In this document: in pieces, positions 37,601-48,600 of the stretch
How the letters are laid out: each line of letters opens with the position of its first letter
How positions within the stretch are numbered: the stretch's first letter is position 1
Assembly (NCBI GenBank): GCA_013399115.1
Contig: VXAA01006469.1
Coordinates: 62,185-126,184 of the forward strand
Direction: 5' to 3'
DNA from: Anseranas semipalmata
Taxonomy: Eukaryota; Chordata; Aves; Anseriformes; Anseranatidae
DNA length: 64,000 bases
Program-made: the position numbers and the translations under genes
Notes under the pieces: generated by a model
Seen by the model: the letters and a program-made list of their open reading frames with translations, nothing else
Databases searched by the model: none
Told to the model about the DNA's origin: nothing

Positions 37601-39926
37601 TCCTGGCCCTGACAGGAGTCCCTAATGGGACATGCATACTCTGCAAATACCTAGAACTAATGACGCTGTGCTTTTACTGTTCCCCATCTGTTCAAGGGTA
37701 TTTTAAAATGTACCAAATCAGGTTTACCCTGATAACATTTATTGCTGCTCTGAGACTAATAAATGGCTCCGAGTGCAATCAAACATTTATCTGGCTTTGT
37801 TCATTCTTGAAGAAGAGCGGAGCCCAGTCCACTTGCTTCTCGTGCGGGGCATCCTCTAAAGCATTTTCTCCAACCCAGCCACAGGGCAAAATGACTTTGA
37901 TATTTATGAAGACCCTGATCTAGCTGTCAAGTTGTTTCAATACAAAGAATGAAACCAGTTTATTTTCAGAATAATGGATAGGTTATGTATAGAATGGCTC
38001 AGAGCCACAACTACATACTTCACAGGGATAAAACAAACTTTACTATCAATGTGGATGATATCTACTTTCACAAATACTTTAGCCTGTCTCTGCTAAATTT
38101 AGAACACCTAGAATACTTCTAGCTCACGTTATGAAAAATAATTATTTATGCTGCTATAAGAAGAACATTCCAGTAACACGGAGAGGTGGTGCACAGCAGC
38201 GCATAGTTGCAAGTCTCGCTGAGAGAATCTGGAAACCTTTCCCAGCACCTGCTCTGCAGTGGCAGGGAATGGGAATGCAGGTACCAGGCAAGTTTGCTGC
38301 ATGGCAGGCAACAGTTGGTCTGTTTATTAAACACAGTTACAGAATGGCTTTGTGTATCCTTGGTCTACAAAACCACCGTTCCCATATGAATGAATACAGA
38401 GGTTACATTTGTTTTTGCAAGGCTGACACTAAAAGTGAGACCAAACACGCTTTTCCATTTTTTCAAGGACTTTTTCTTTTTTCCTCTTTAACCCCCTCCC
38501 TCCCCACCACACGCACACATACCTTAGAAGCTTGAAGTGGAAAAAAAAGCACAAGTTCCTTTTGAAGAGATGCCAGCTATGGTCATCACGTGGGTTCTCC
38601 AGTCATCTGCTGTGGTATGGCTTGTGAGTGCTAAAGCTGCATGTTCAGAAAAACTCCGTTATTAGAGAAGACACAAACCAGCAGTTGCTGCCATAGAAAT
38701 ACTATTGGTAGGAGGGTTTAAATAAAATAGGGAAGAATCCTTAAGTATTTTAGGGAGGAAATGATGGGGGAATGGCACACTCACATGAGGATTAATCGTA
38801 TTCTGTAAATAGGAAAGCAGGTAACCTTCCATTTACTACTAAGCTAAGAAAGTAGCCTTTTCATAAGCATATGCAAGCATTAAAAAAAATCCATTAGTTT
38901 GTAACTTTGAAGCTTGTATTGAGTTACATTTCATCCTTTCAAAATTTGCTTGTTATCTGCCAAGACCGTTTTTCAGTGTTTCTAGCTTCTATGCCAGTCC
39001 AAATGAACAGAGAATGGAGTAAATTAACAACGTAAGAGCTAGAAAGCAGAGCTTGCCCACTTGACTTTAGCATACTATACAACAACAAGCACTTTTCATC
39101 AATTTATTATTGGCAAACCAGCAAATAGATAGAAACAGATGAAACTATGCACCATTTTAACTAAAATTTAGACTGCAGAGCTTAACTGAGGAACATGTGC
39201 CCTCACCATACCATACCCAAAGGTGTTTTGATTTAATTATTAGAGAAAAATATCCTTAAGTGAATCTGAGGTATGGAGTTCATGCTTTACACAGGCCTGA
39301 TGAGTGATTCATCAGCAAAACAGACATTATATATTGTCTCTAAAGGTTACAGCACAGCATTTATTTAACAGCAGAATGCAACAGTTTCTCTAAAAAGAAG
39401 GCTGCGTACATCAAAATCAAACTTATACAGATACAAAACAAAGCCCTTGAAACAGAATACCTGATAAAAGGAGAAACTTTCAGTTCATTAATCGATCAAA
39501 TTAATTAGAAAAATGGCTTGGAGGAAAGGAAAGTTCAGGAAGTAACAGTATTCTGTGCAGTAAACACAGATTTTACAAAAACGACAGAGCCATCTTAAAA
39601 TGAATCTCTCAATTTAAAATACCCACTGGCAACAAAACACGTTCCACTTAGACTTCCATCATATTATGATGCCCAGTATCTTATTTACAAGTCAAGGGAG
39701 AAGACTTTCAAGCACGTGAACAAGTAGCACCCACCTCCTTTACTGTGCAAAAAGAGTTTGCATGATGTGGAGCGATCCGAAAGGCAAAGGCAGTGGGGCC
39801 CTAGAACAGAAGCCCTGGGTGCTCTCTGCTTCAGCCTCCAGTGGGTCAGCCCAGATGAACGGCTGCTGAGCTCTTATTGCCAGTGAAGCCAAACAAATTT
39901 TTGGCAGTTATAAAAAATCGTGCCCG

Positions 39927-39932
39927 TTTATT
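39927..39932 (-). terminator. KLHL26: Candidate polyadenylation signal for KLHL26 (distal)
   Basis: AATAAA on the minus strand, about 770 bases after the KLHL26 stop codon, followed in the transcript direction by a T-rich stretch. Other AATAAA matches lie further downstream (39,360-39,365 and near 37,013), so the site used is unknown. Confidence 0.25.
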
Positions 39933-40211
39933 TGTAATCAAGTTATCAGCATGGCTTTAGTGTTGCAAACTGCAGATGCCCCAGTTAAGGGAGAATTTCT
40001 GGACAAGAATATCATGCTGCTGCCTGGAAGGGGTGAGGAGGGATCTGGAATCGCAATGTAATCCAAACAACGAAGAACCAATGGAGACCAGAGGTGTGCA
40101 GGGATAAGCATTCCCCTTTTTGGAGGGGAAAAACAAAGCAAGTCACCTTTGAAAAGCAAGAACATGCTTTTATAATCCAAGCACCTGAGCTCTTCTAGCT
40201 CCCACTGTCCC

Positions 40212-40217
40212 TTTATT
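40212..40217 (-). terminator. KLHL26: Candidate polyadenylation signal for KLHL26 (proximal)
   Basis: AATAAA on the minus strand, about 480 bases after the stop codon, the first canonical signal in the transcript direction, followed by a GT-containing segment (acagtgggag). Would give a short 3' UTR. Needs transcript 3' ends. Confidence 0.3.
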
Positions 40218-40699
40218 GCTTCTGGAGGTCAGTATGTTATACAGGTTTTGGTTTTTGTTTGCTAGAAAACAACAAGTGGACATACAATGATTTTTGGAGC
40301 TATTGATAAAAATCACACCTGAACTCTTTTAAACATACCACAGTACTTAGTTACTCCTGAGCTGTCAATGTTTGCAATGTGTAACATTGTTAAAAATATG
40401 GAAAGTTGGCAAAATGAACCCCTCTCCCCCCCTTCAGAAAATGAAAAAAAGAGAAAAGCTTTTTCCAGCTGTAACATCTGTTAAGTCTAACTAGCTGACA
40501 AGTGCTTCTGATGAAGCACGCTTGCCAGAACACTACATAAGAGGAGGAGGGACTTTATGGAGGAGGGAACGCAAGCTATTTTTCTCCTTCCCTCACCCAC
40601 AAAATGCACAATACCATTTGCAAACAACAAAGAAACAACACGGCATCCTGATAACATGCAACACGCGGTGACTTCACAGGCCGACGCAGTCACGTGTGG

Positions 40700-42281
40700 T
40701 TATCTCTGGGTCGTTACCTGTGGTAGTATCACAGGAGCGCATGCTATCCCAGCAAAAGATTCTGGAAAGTGTAGGTCTCTTTCCCATTCATCAGTTTCTG
40801 TGTTATACACCTGCACAATGCTTGTTACATTGTTCAGATGCCAATTGTACCCTCCTACAATATAAATCTTTTTTTCTAGTAAACAACAGCCAGCTTCCGA
40901 CTGACCTGCGCGCATAGGGCTCACCGTTGTCCATTGGTCTGTTTCAGGCACATAATATTCCACAGCCAAAACATCAAAACAACGGTCAACATGGTCCATG
41001 CGGCCTCCCAGAGCATAAATCCTATTATTTGCACTGACCATGGCATGCAGGACTCTGGGTTCATTCATTGGGGTTTTAAACTCCCACTGATCCACGGCCG
41101 GGTCGTAACAGTGCAGGGCTTTTTTGTCTTCCACTGAAATCCCGTACCCACCTGATATGTACAATTTGTCTCCTACCGTGGCTCCAGCGTGCCCCCACGT
41201 CCTGCGCTTCAGGGAGCACACATAAGTCCACTCGTTATTTTTGGGACAATACTTCTCTACGGAGGCCAAGCTTCCCGACCGGTTCCTCCCACCGGTGGCA
41301 TACACCACGCCGTGGAGGACGTTCAGCTGGAACTGGATCCTGCTCTCCTGCATGGCCTGGATGCGCAGCCACTGGTTCAGGTGCGGATCGTACCGGTAGC
41401 AGATATCAACCGCTCCCTCGCCGCTGCGGTACTGCAGGTGCTGCCCTCCTACAATGTAGACGAAGTTGTCGAGCACGGCCACGCAGGAGTGGCTGCTGCC
41501 CACCTCCATTTCCGTCAGCTCCTTGAACTGGCGCACGTTGGCGTCCGGCAGGTAGTACACTTTGCAGCTCACGGTGCGGTCGTTGTCGGTGTAGGGAGTG
41601 CCGCCGAAGGTGATGAGGGACAGGACGTCCGAGCGGATGGTGGTGCGAGGGGACTGCATCTCGTGCTGGCGAAAGGGCAGGATCTGGTAATTGAAGGCCT
41701 CCAGCAAATACTGCCGGCACAAGACATCCTCCACCATGATGTCCAAGGTCTGAACGCTGTCCACCAGCTCAGAGGACTTCATGAGCGGGAAGCGGATGTG
41801 GCAGAGCACCTGGCTGGCGTTGGCACGGCGAGCGGGGTCGTACTGCAGCCAGCGGACGGCAGCACGGAAGAGGTCTATCTCACTGCAGCTTTTCAGCTTA
41901 TTGCTCTGCAAGAAGAAGACAAGGCGCTCCAGCGGCAGGTGGAGGAAATCCTCTTCCTCCGAGATCTGGAGGAAATGCCTAAAGGTGAACGCATCTACCG
42001 ATTCCTTCAAGGATGCGAGGCTAAAGGTGGTGGCCATCTGCCCGATGTTGAGACAGGTTTCTACACTCATGGCAGACTTCAGAAATTCTTCACAGAGCTC
42101 CACGACAGGCACCATCTGGAGGAAGACTGCAGCTCCCAGCACATCCTGAATACAGTCAAGATCAAGAGTCACTTCAGCACTGTACGCGAAGTCTATTATG
42201 TGTTTCAGTCCTTTTGCAGATACACCTTTCAGTTCGATCACATCTTGGCTGGCTTCTCTCATCCCGCCTGTGAACATTGCT
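40700..42281 (-). CDS. KLHL26: KLHL26 exon 3 (end of BTB, BACK, kelch repeats, stop)
   Basis: 1,582-nt terminal coding exon. Minus-strand acceptor cttgacctccag before AGCAATGTTC; stop TAA at 40,700-40,702. Counting from the exon 2 Met, it encodes residues 61-587. The BTB domain continues from exon 2 to about 130 (AMFTGGMREASQ, IDFAYSAEV). BACK spans about 135-240 (FSLASLKESVDAF, LFRAAVRWLQYDP). Kelch blades run from about 286 to 575, with diglycines in TFGGTPY, YIVGGQH, YATGGRN, YISGGYG, YALGGRM and YIVGGYN. With a human-like 28-residue exon 1 the protein would be about 615 residues, the human KLHL26 length. KLHL26 is a presumed CUL3 substrate adaptor; its substrate is not known to me. Frame intact, no damage seen. 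Confidence 0.97.
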
Positions 42282-43670
42282 CTGGAGGTCAAGAACACAA
42301 ACAAAATTTTCCCCTCTTTAAACATGTGAAAATGATGCATTATTTCTGATTTTGTTTGAACATAGTGATTCTCTTAGGATGGATAAGGGGGAAAAATAAA
42401 TCAAGGCTAAATCTCTAAAAGCCATGAGAAATAACTGTATGCAGTTACTTATATAAAGCTTGCATAAACAATGCACTGAGAAGTAACATTCAGCTATCAA
42501 AGTTAAGTTTTTCAATCCTGCTGTCACTGGCAGCATAAATAAGAATAGTTCACAGGACAAAGCATCAAGAAGTAGGTAGAGCTACCAGAGCAGGGAGCAT
42601 TGCATGCTGGACCAACGTATCCGTGATATTCAGCAACCAGAGGCTACGACGGGATCTGCACCTGCGCCCTAACTACCTACTGGGTTTTTATTTTATTTTT
42701 ATTTTTTAAGTATGCAGGATTGGTGAGCATAAAAGAATACACTTTGGGAAGACACCCGTGTTAAAGAGGTCAGCGAGCCTCTAAGCTTGCCTGCAGCAGG
42801 GCCTTTAGGCAAAGATGATTCTGTGATTTCGGTTAGCCCATTATACTGCAGGCTAGCTATCAAATGGCTTAAATATTGCAGATGCAATACAGCTTATGAA
42901 CAGCTTCGGTAATCACAACAGAGCCTCCCCTCCGAGGTTCATTCCCTTAAGAAAATAGGAGTTGCAACCACTTCAGAAAATGTCTGTTATGTTGCAGTAC
43001 GACGGCAGGGGGCTAGAAGGCAATTTAAAAAAAAAAAAAAAAGATTTTCTTACAGCACAGCTGCAAGCACATCAGTTGACCAGGCCACGCTGAGATTAGG
43101 CCCTAGATCACCTCCTTGGGAGGCTTCTAAATTCCACAGGAAGCACATACCACGCCGAGGACTGCACACAGGCATCTCGTAAACCGCTCCTCTAGAGCGG
43201 TGCTGCGTTTCCCAGACGCGGGCCTGTGGGCGTGATGGGGACATAATTGCACATTTTTTTTTATACGTTTACATTAAGTTTCGGCAGTTTTTGTTACATA
43301 TTGGTAGCTCGGGGGCAAAGGTTTGCACTGTGTGTAGTATTCAACAAGCAACAGCAGAGCAGTTCTGGGGAAAGCAAAGTCAAAGCAGGTTGCTGAAGAA
43401 CAGTGACAAGCAGTTTCGCCATCCAGCATCATTGCACGCACATCACAGCGAGCCCACAAAGGCTCTCATACCAAAGACCTTGTAAACTGCCTGCACATTT
43501 TAGGCCATATTTTCCACCGTTGATAACCTACTCTTTCGCATCTGAAAGGTAAATTCCCTATGAAGGCACAGCGTCGGAGCTGCCTTAGGAAGCTGCAGTG
43601 ACTCCAAGGTGCAAGTGACTTGGAGAAAATGCTGAACAGACCCTGCTCTTCTGCATCAACACAGGAATAA

Positions 43671-43720
43671 AGAAATACCTTGGGAACACTGTCAAAGAAA
43701 TACCTTGGGAACACTGTCAA
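43671..43720. repeat. Perfect 25-bp tandem duplication
   Basis: The 25-base unit beginning agaaataccttggg and ending cactgtcaa occurs twice head to tail with no mismatch (43,671-43,695 and 43,696-43,720). Complete identity suggests a recent duplication or an assembly duplication. Confidence 0.9.
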
Positions 43721-44967
43721 AAGACAGGAGTTCCAAGTTTCCTGTCCAAACCAGGCTAGAAGAACTGCTGCCGTCCAGCATAAACCTACAAAAAGCTAAA
43801 TGACCTAAATAAGGAAATATCTGCATATGAAATCAGCTTTCTGTAACCAAGTGACCAGGAATACTGTTCGCAATTATTTGTCCATATAGCAGATGAGAGC
43901 ATTCTGCTAAAATCCCCTTGCATATCCCATGTCACAGAACAGCGTGCTGCCCTGATCCCCTGCCCCAGAGGAGATGCAGACATATGTGTGCTCATGCATT
44001 AGCTATACGGAGCTCGACGTGCATAAGCAAAGAAAAGCATTATTGTTGCCATGATGAAGACAAACCATCAAGCAGAATGCAATTCTTTTAAAAAGTGTTA
44101 CAGCTCTAAAATGCTGATTATATAAATGCCTCAATTTCACTCTTTTCCCTCCCCCCTTCTGCATAAAAACAGAGTATTTTCAAAAGCTAGATTATTCTGC
44201 CATTGTTCCCCAGGACAACCTTAACGCCACAGAAGTTATAGCAAGAAACCTACTCAGCAATTATACTTCAACAGTGAAAACACGCTAGCAGTGGCACTGC
44301 ATACAGCATTTATGAATACAAATAGTGCTATTAGCATTTGGTGGAAGATCAGCTCCATCATTAATTGCATGCCTGTTAGGGAGAGTGATAAGCTTGGAAG
44401 GTTTATGTTACCGAGGGGAGTGAGAAGGGAGAGAGAAGGGAACAGCCTAGAAATGTGTGCGCATAGGACGGACACCACCAGAGCAGCCGAAGAAATGGGA
44501 GAAGGAATCCAAGAGATGTGCCCGCATCAGAGTCCCTTGCTCCTGACTGCGGGCTCAGCAAAGCGGTCTGCTCGGTCAGGAAGGAACCGACGCGTCAAGG
44601 GACTGCAAACTCGGCTGAATGGGACTTCTCCACCCTTACTTGCTATGACCTGAAGTCCAGAATGCCCAGGCCAAGTTCCCTGTTGATCTGAGCCTCCCCC
44701 ATACCTGCTGCCCCCAGCATGCCCCTCACTTGACGCTGCTGCCAGAAAAGATCCCTAACTAAAAGAGAAGTAATTCCAAGTCAGAGTACCATTACAAAAG
44801 ACTTTAGTAGAGGCAAGATGGATGAACTCAGTATTTTGCTTAAGTCTGAACCCTCTGCTCTGCAATTGGCTCACCCTGCAATCATTTGGCTAACAAAGGT
44901 CATCTCCGTGCTCCAGTTTTCTACTGACACAGGATGGGACAATTTTTCGCAGCAGGCTGGGGAATAT

Positions 44968-44968
44968 A

Positions 44969-45001
<33 letters not shown>
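44968..45001. repeat. (CA)n microsatellite
   Basis: Dinucleotide repeat of about 17 units with one interruption (cacatacaca), in KLHL26 intron 2. Confidence 0.9.
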
Positions 45002-45371
45002 GAAATGCTTCAGACTCTTTGGCAGACGAACGTGCCGCACTGTAGACAGGTCGGTGGTATTTAAAGCTAACGTGAGCGTACTTACAATGGGCACCATCAC
45101 TCAATGGGATGACTCATTTCAGAGCCCTCACTGCCACTTCTCAAGCAGCTGAAGCAGCCCCAGGGCAAAAACCGAATTCCTCCAGCAGCAGAGCAGCCGA
45201 AGTGGCTTCAAGACCTGGGCTTGAACTTGGGTCTTGGCCCAGCGGCTGCCGTAGAAAAACCTCATCTGAATACAGAGAGACAGACTCCAGACCTCTATGC
45301 ACCTATGGGCAATCCCAGTGACATCTGCGGGGCAAACCAGACCTCCAAAGGGTTGCGTGTGGGCGTGATGT

Positions 45372-45410
45372 TGGGGTGTGGTGGGGAGGTTGGGGTGGGA
45401 GAGGACGGGG
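45372..45410 (+). other. G-rich stretch, potential G-quadruplex
   Basis: At least four runs of three or more G (GGGG-tgtgGT-GGGG-aggtt-GGGG-t-GGG) on the plus strand. It starts about 55 bases downstream of the KLHL26 exon 2 donor, so the transcript is C-rich and the template strand G-rich. Predicted from pattern only. Confidence 0.5.
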
Positions 45411-45464
45411 AAACAGAAACCAAGGGGAAAGGTAAAAATGCCTGCTTCCCTATCAGATTCTCAC

Positions 45465-45647
45465 CTGAAATAGTCACTGCAGGCAGCCAAGACAACTTTA
45501 TGAACCTGAAACACTTCATTATTTATAGTGAGGATGACATCAAGCAGCTGAGCCTGAGCTCGGAGCGAGGCCAGTCCCTGCAGTAGAGTGGTGCTGTGGC
45601 CAGGAGCAGAGAACGTGCATTTCAGGGTGCTGTTCTTGTCAGCCATG
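45465..45647 (-). CDS. KLHL26: KLHL26 exon 2 (start of BTB domain)
   Basis: 183-nt exon. Minus-strand acceptor ttctgtttttag before CATGGCTGAC; donor TTTCAG before gtgagaat. It encodes MADKNSTLKCTFSAPGHSTT, then LLQGLASLRAQAQLLDVILT and INNEVFQVHKVVLAACSDYF, with Arg61 split across intron 2. The LLDVILTINNEVFQVHKVVLA segment is the first strand-helix unit of a BTB domain, which mediates dimerisation and CUL3 binding. The first base completes a codon from exon 1. The ATG right at the acceptor replaces the Thr I recall in human (STADKN), so it is either an internal Met or a usable start if exon 1 is skipped. Confidence 0.95.
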
Positions 45648-48600
45648 CTAAAAACAGAACAAGAGAGACAGGCTGGTTTTAAATTAAAACAATATGTGGT
45701 ATACCTACAAAGCATGCTGGGGGAGATACTGTAACACGAAGCAGTTTGAAAGCAAATTCCCAGCTCAATAGCCACACAGAACATCATGACATCAGTACCT
45801 CAGTTGTGTTCCCTTCTCCCAGTACAAAAGAGACTTCCAAAATTTTAAATTATACTTTCGCATTACTGACAACCTGTCACGCCGCAGCACACGTGGGCTT
45901 CAGAGACCATCCAAACACCGGCAAGCGGGGCCAGCCTCTGCAAGGAACACTGGTGTGCGCACACCACCGCTACCCCAGAGTCCACCCTGACCTTGACTTC
46001 AACCACGAGGCTGAATCACAGTTGCTTATTCTTCTCACCACCTATCCTAAGTGCAGCTGTTAGATATTCCGTACCGTCCAAGGACAGCCCTGCTAGCCCT
46101 ATTTGATCCTTTCCTTATGCCTGACCCTCCCGAGAAGAGAAAAAGCAAAATATTACATAGCACTGGCTGCTCTAAATAACGTCAACTGTTTGAACTGCAC
46201 TGTAAACAGTCCCCTCCCAGTGTAAATATTTCCTTGGTTTTCCCAATGCCTCTCGCACATGTTCCTCGGCGCGGAGAGCATCATTCTTAGATTCACTTGG
46301 CCTCAAATGCACTTGTCAGTGAGAACGCAGCATTTGGAGGTGAACATCGGCAGTATTTCTGCACAAGTGGAAAGGACTCCGAGATACTCCCCGCTCCTCC
46401 GAAAATAACTGCAGTTATGCCGAGATTTCCTGAGCAAGGCGATGGGGCCAGCGTGCCCTGCACACCTGATGGGGCTTCACTCGCACCAACAGAGGATGGA
46501 ATCTGAGATTTGTTTGCAAATTTAATCCAACTCTGAACTGTTTCCCAGGATCAACATCCCATGTTCTTCTGGGAAGAAAACACACAAGAACCAGTATTCA
46601 GGATGGGTCTCAGCTTTTCAGAAGCAACCTGGTATTTGGGTTTCTACCTACATTTTAAGAAGTATTTTATGGAAGTGTGACATAAAAAAATCTCTAATAG
46701 ATGACAGCGAACCTGGAAAGCTGCATTACTTGCTCCCAAGTCCACAACAGGAGTGCACTTAGTACTGTGCTTAAAGGGTGGCATTATTATTTAGGAAATT
46801 ATACCAACAAAGCCAAAAAAAAAAAAAGTGTTCAGATTATATCCCAGTGTGCCACTGGCTGTACAACCACACCTGCTAACAGCGGTCCCAGAGTTCACTC
46901 CCCAGCCACCAGCAGAAGCCACACACAATGGACCGAACAAGCAGGCGAGGTCAGAGGAGAGGCCGGGAGATGGGATAACAAAACGGGGGAGGTAAACAAT
47001 CCTCAAACAATAAGGAACAATGGACAGGACTTGCTACTTGCCTAACTTATCGGATTGCAATTTCCTGCAAGCTCTACAGAAGAGGCGAGTCAGGGGAAAT
47101 CTGCGATGTTCATCAGAGCACTGGGAGAGCAAACGCTTTGTGCAAGTAGCTCCAGAGCGCTTGGGGATGCTGCGGGATGCAGAGATCAAATTTTTGCAGT
47201 CTGCTTCAGAACTCAGACTTGGGAACGCGCCTCAAAATTCATACGGGTTCCTACCGGGATGACTGACACTGGTCAGCTGCGCTTCCTGCAGCACAGAGCT
47301 GAAATCCCCACCTTAAAGTCAAAACATACTGAAGTCTTAGTACGGAGAACGGAGTCCAGCTACAACATCCTTCCTCTAATAAAAAGGATTAGCAAAAAGT
47401 CAGTTGCTGACAAGACCCTTATCCATTGCTCCGAGAGCCAAGAAACATCTACGCACTCCAGCTCTTCCCATGGTGAAGGAGGAAGGAGATTGGAGGGAGC
47501 GAGTACATGAATATTCATCATGTCAAACTCATTTTATTCTCCTCTTCGGAGCAATTTGCTGGAGTCGAAAGGAGGAAATATCACACATAAGCAAGGAAAT
47601 GACCTTGCCTCTGAACCCCGTACCGTGCACCAAGCAAACCCATTTTGCCTCAAACTGGGCAGGTAAAACACACCTAGGCAGCTCCAGCGGCTCATCGGGG
47701 AGACGGCAACTCCTGAGCTTGCTGTAACTTCATTAGACTCGATCTGCAGGATTCTTCTCGTGGGAATTTTCTCCAGTGTTTTAGTCGCACCAGTTTCAAA
47801 TATTCCTTTTCCCTGTGCTGGCCTGAGGAGTTGCCATACGCGATTGGTTTCACTATATCCGCAGAGAGGGCACAACCCTCCCAGTGCGGGTGCCTCTTCC
47901 AACAACACACTACTTGAACAAACATCCCTCATTTTGCCTTTTTCTCAACTTTTACAGGCACTGTAAGTGACCAGAGCATAAGCTTAAAGGAGACAGAGAT
48001 ATTTCTGTACTGGAATAGAAGTGTTTGCATGTGCAATTCATTTCCGTAGTAATTGTGAGCAGCTACCCCAGGAAAACTCCCTGTACCAGTCCGGGATGCA
48101 ATGATTACACAATCCTCCAGGGAAAAAAAGACAAAACAAAACCCAACAGTAAGAGAAGAGTTGCTAATGTCCATGTTTTTTCAGTCTGCAAAAAAAGAGA
48201 CTCTTTAGAAGAAACACACGAGCTGGAAGCAAGCTAAAACTCTCAAAAAGCAGGAGAAATCGAGTAGGAAACTTCACAAAAAACAAAGCGGGGGGAAGGC
48301 AGGTGAGAAAACAGCAACAAGCGGTGTGTGCAGCACGGCGGGTTGGGGGGGATTTGTGACAAAAGCAGGCTTGGCTCAGCCCCGGCTGTCACCACGGGGC
48401 ACAGCCCAGCGCATTGTGCCGCCTGGCCTTGCTTCGCGCTCCTCGCGCCGTGCTGGAGACGGAGGAAGAAGAGAGGCAGCAGTTGGATGTCGGAGACTAA
48501 AACAGCACAAAAGGAAGCCTTGAACACCTGAAAGTGCCTTTGTGAGGCTGTCCCTATCTAAAGCGAGATCTGAATATGCCACGTACTTGTTGCTTAACGC

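Larger units (their letters stand above)
30111..40699. other. Intergenic region between CRTC1 and KLHL26 (includes KLHL26 3' UTR)
   Basis: About 10.6 kb with no recognisable coding exon on either strand. Its right end must contain the KLHL26 3' UTR, since both genes run leftwards. An ancient repeat fragment is likely at about 31.57-31.69 kb. Open frames here (for example 34,542-34,952 and 37,660-37,923) are short, lack splice-supported extension and match no family I know. Confidence 0.7.
42282..45464 (-). other. KLHL26: KLHL26 intron 2
   Basis: 3,183-base GT-AG intron in phase 2 (ttc ag|a gca). It contains a poly(A) run near 43,027, a perfect 25-base tandem duplication, a (CA)n microsatellite and a G-rich stretch next to the exon 2 donor. 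No additional exon recognised. Confidence 0.85.

Noticed and set aside
42282..42340. Upstream extension of KLHL26 exon 3 to a Met (MHHFHMFKEG)
   Set aside because: It crosses the acceptor ctccag at 42,282. The exon begins at the codon completing Arg61, which joins exon 2 to give ...SDYFRAMFTGG, the expected BTB sequence.
41189..42349. 386-codon open frame on the plus strand opposite KLHL26 exon 3
   Set aside because: It is the antisense shadow of a long GC-biased coding exon. The minus-strand frame encodes an intact BTB/BACK/kelch protein with splice sites; the plus frame resembles nothing and starts in the intron.
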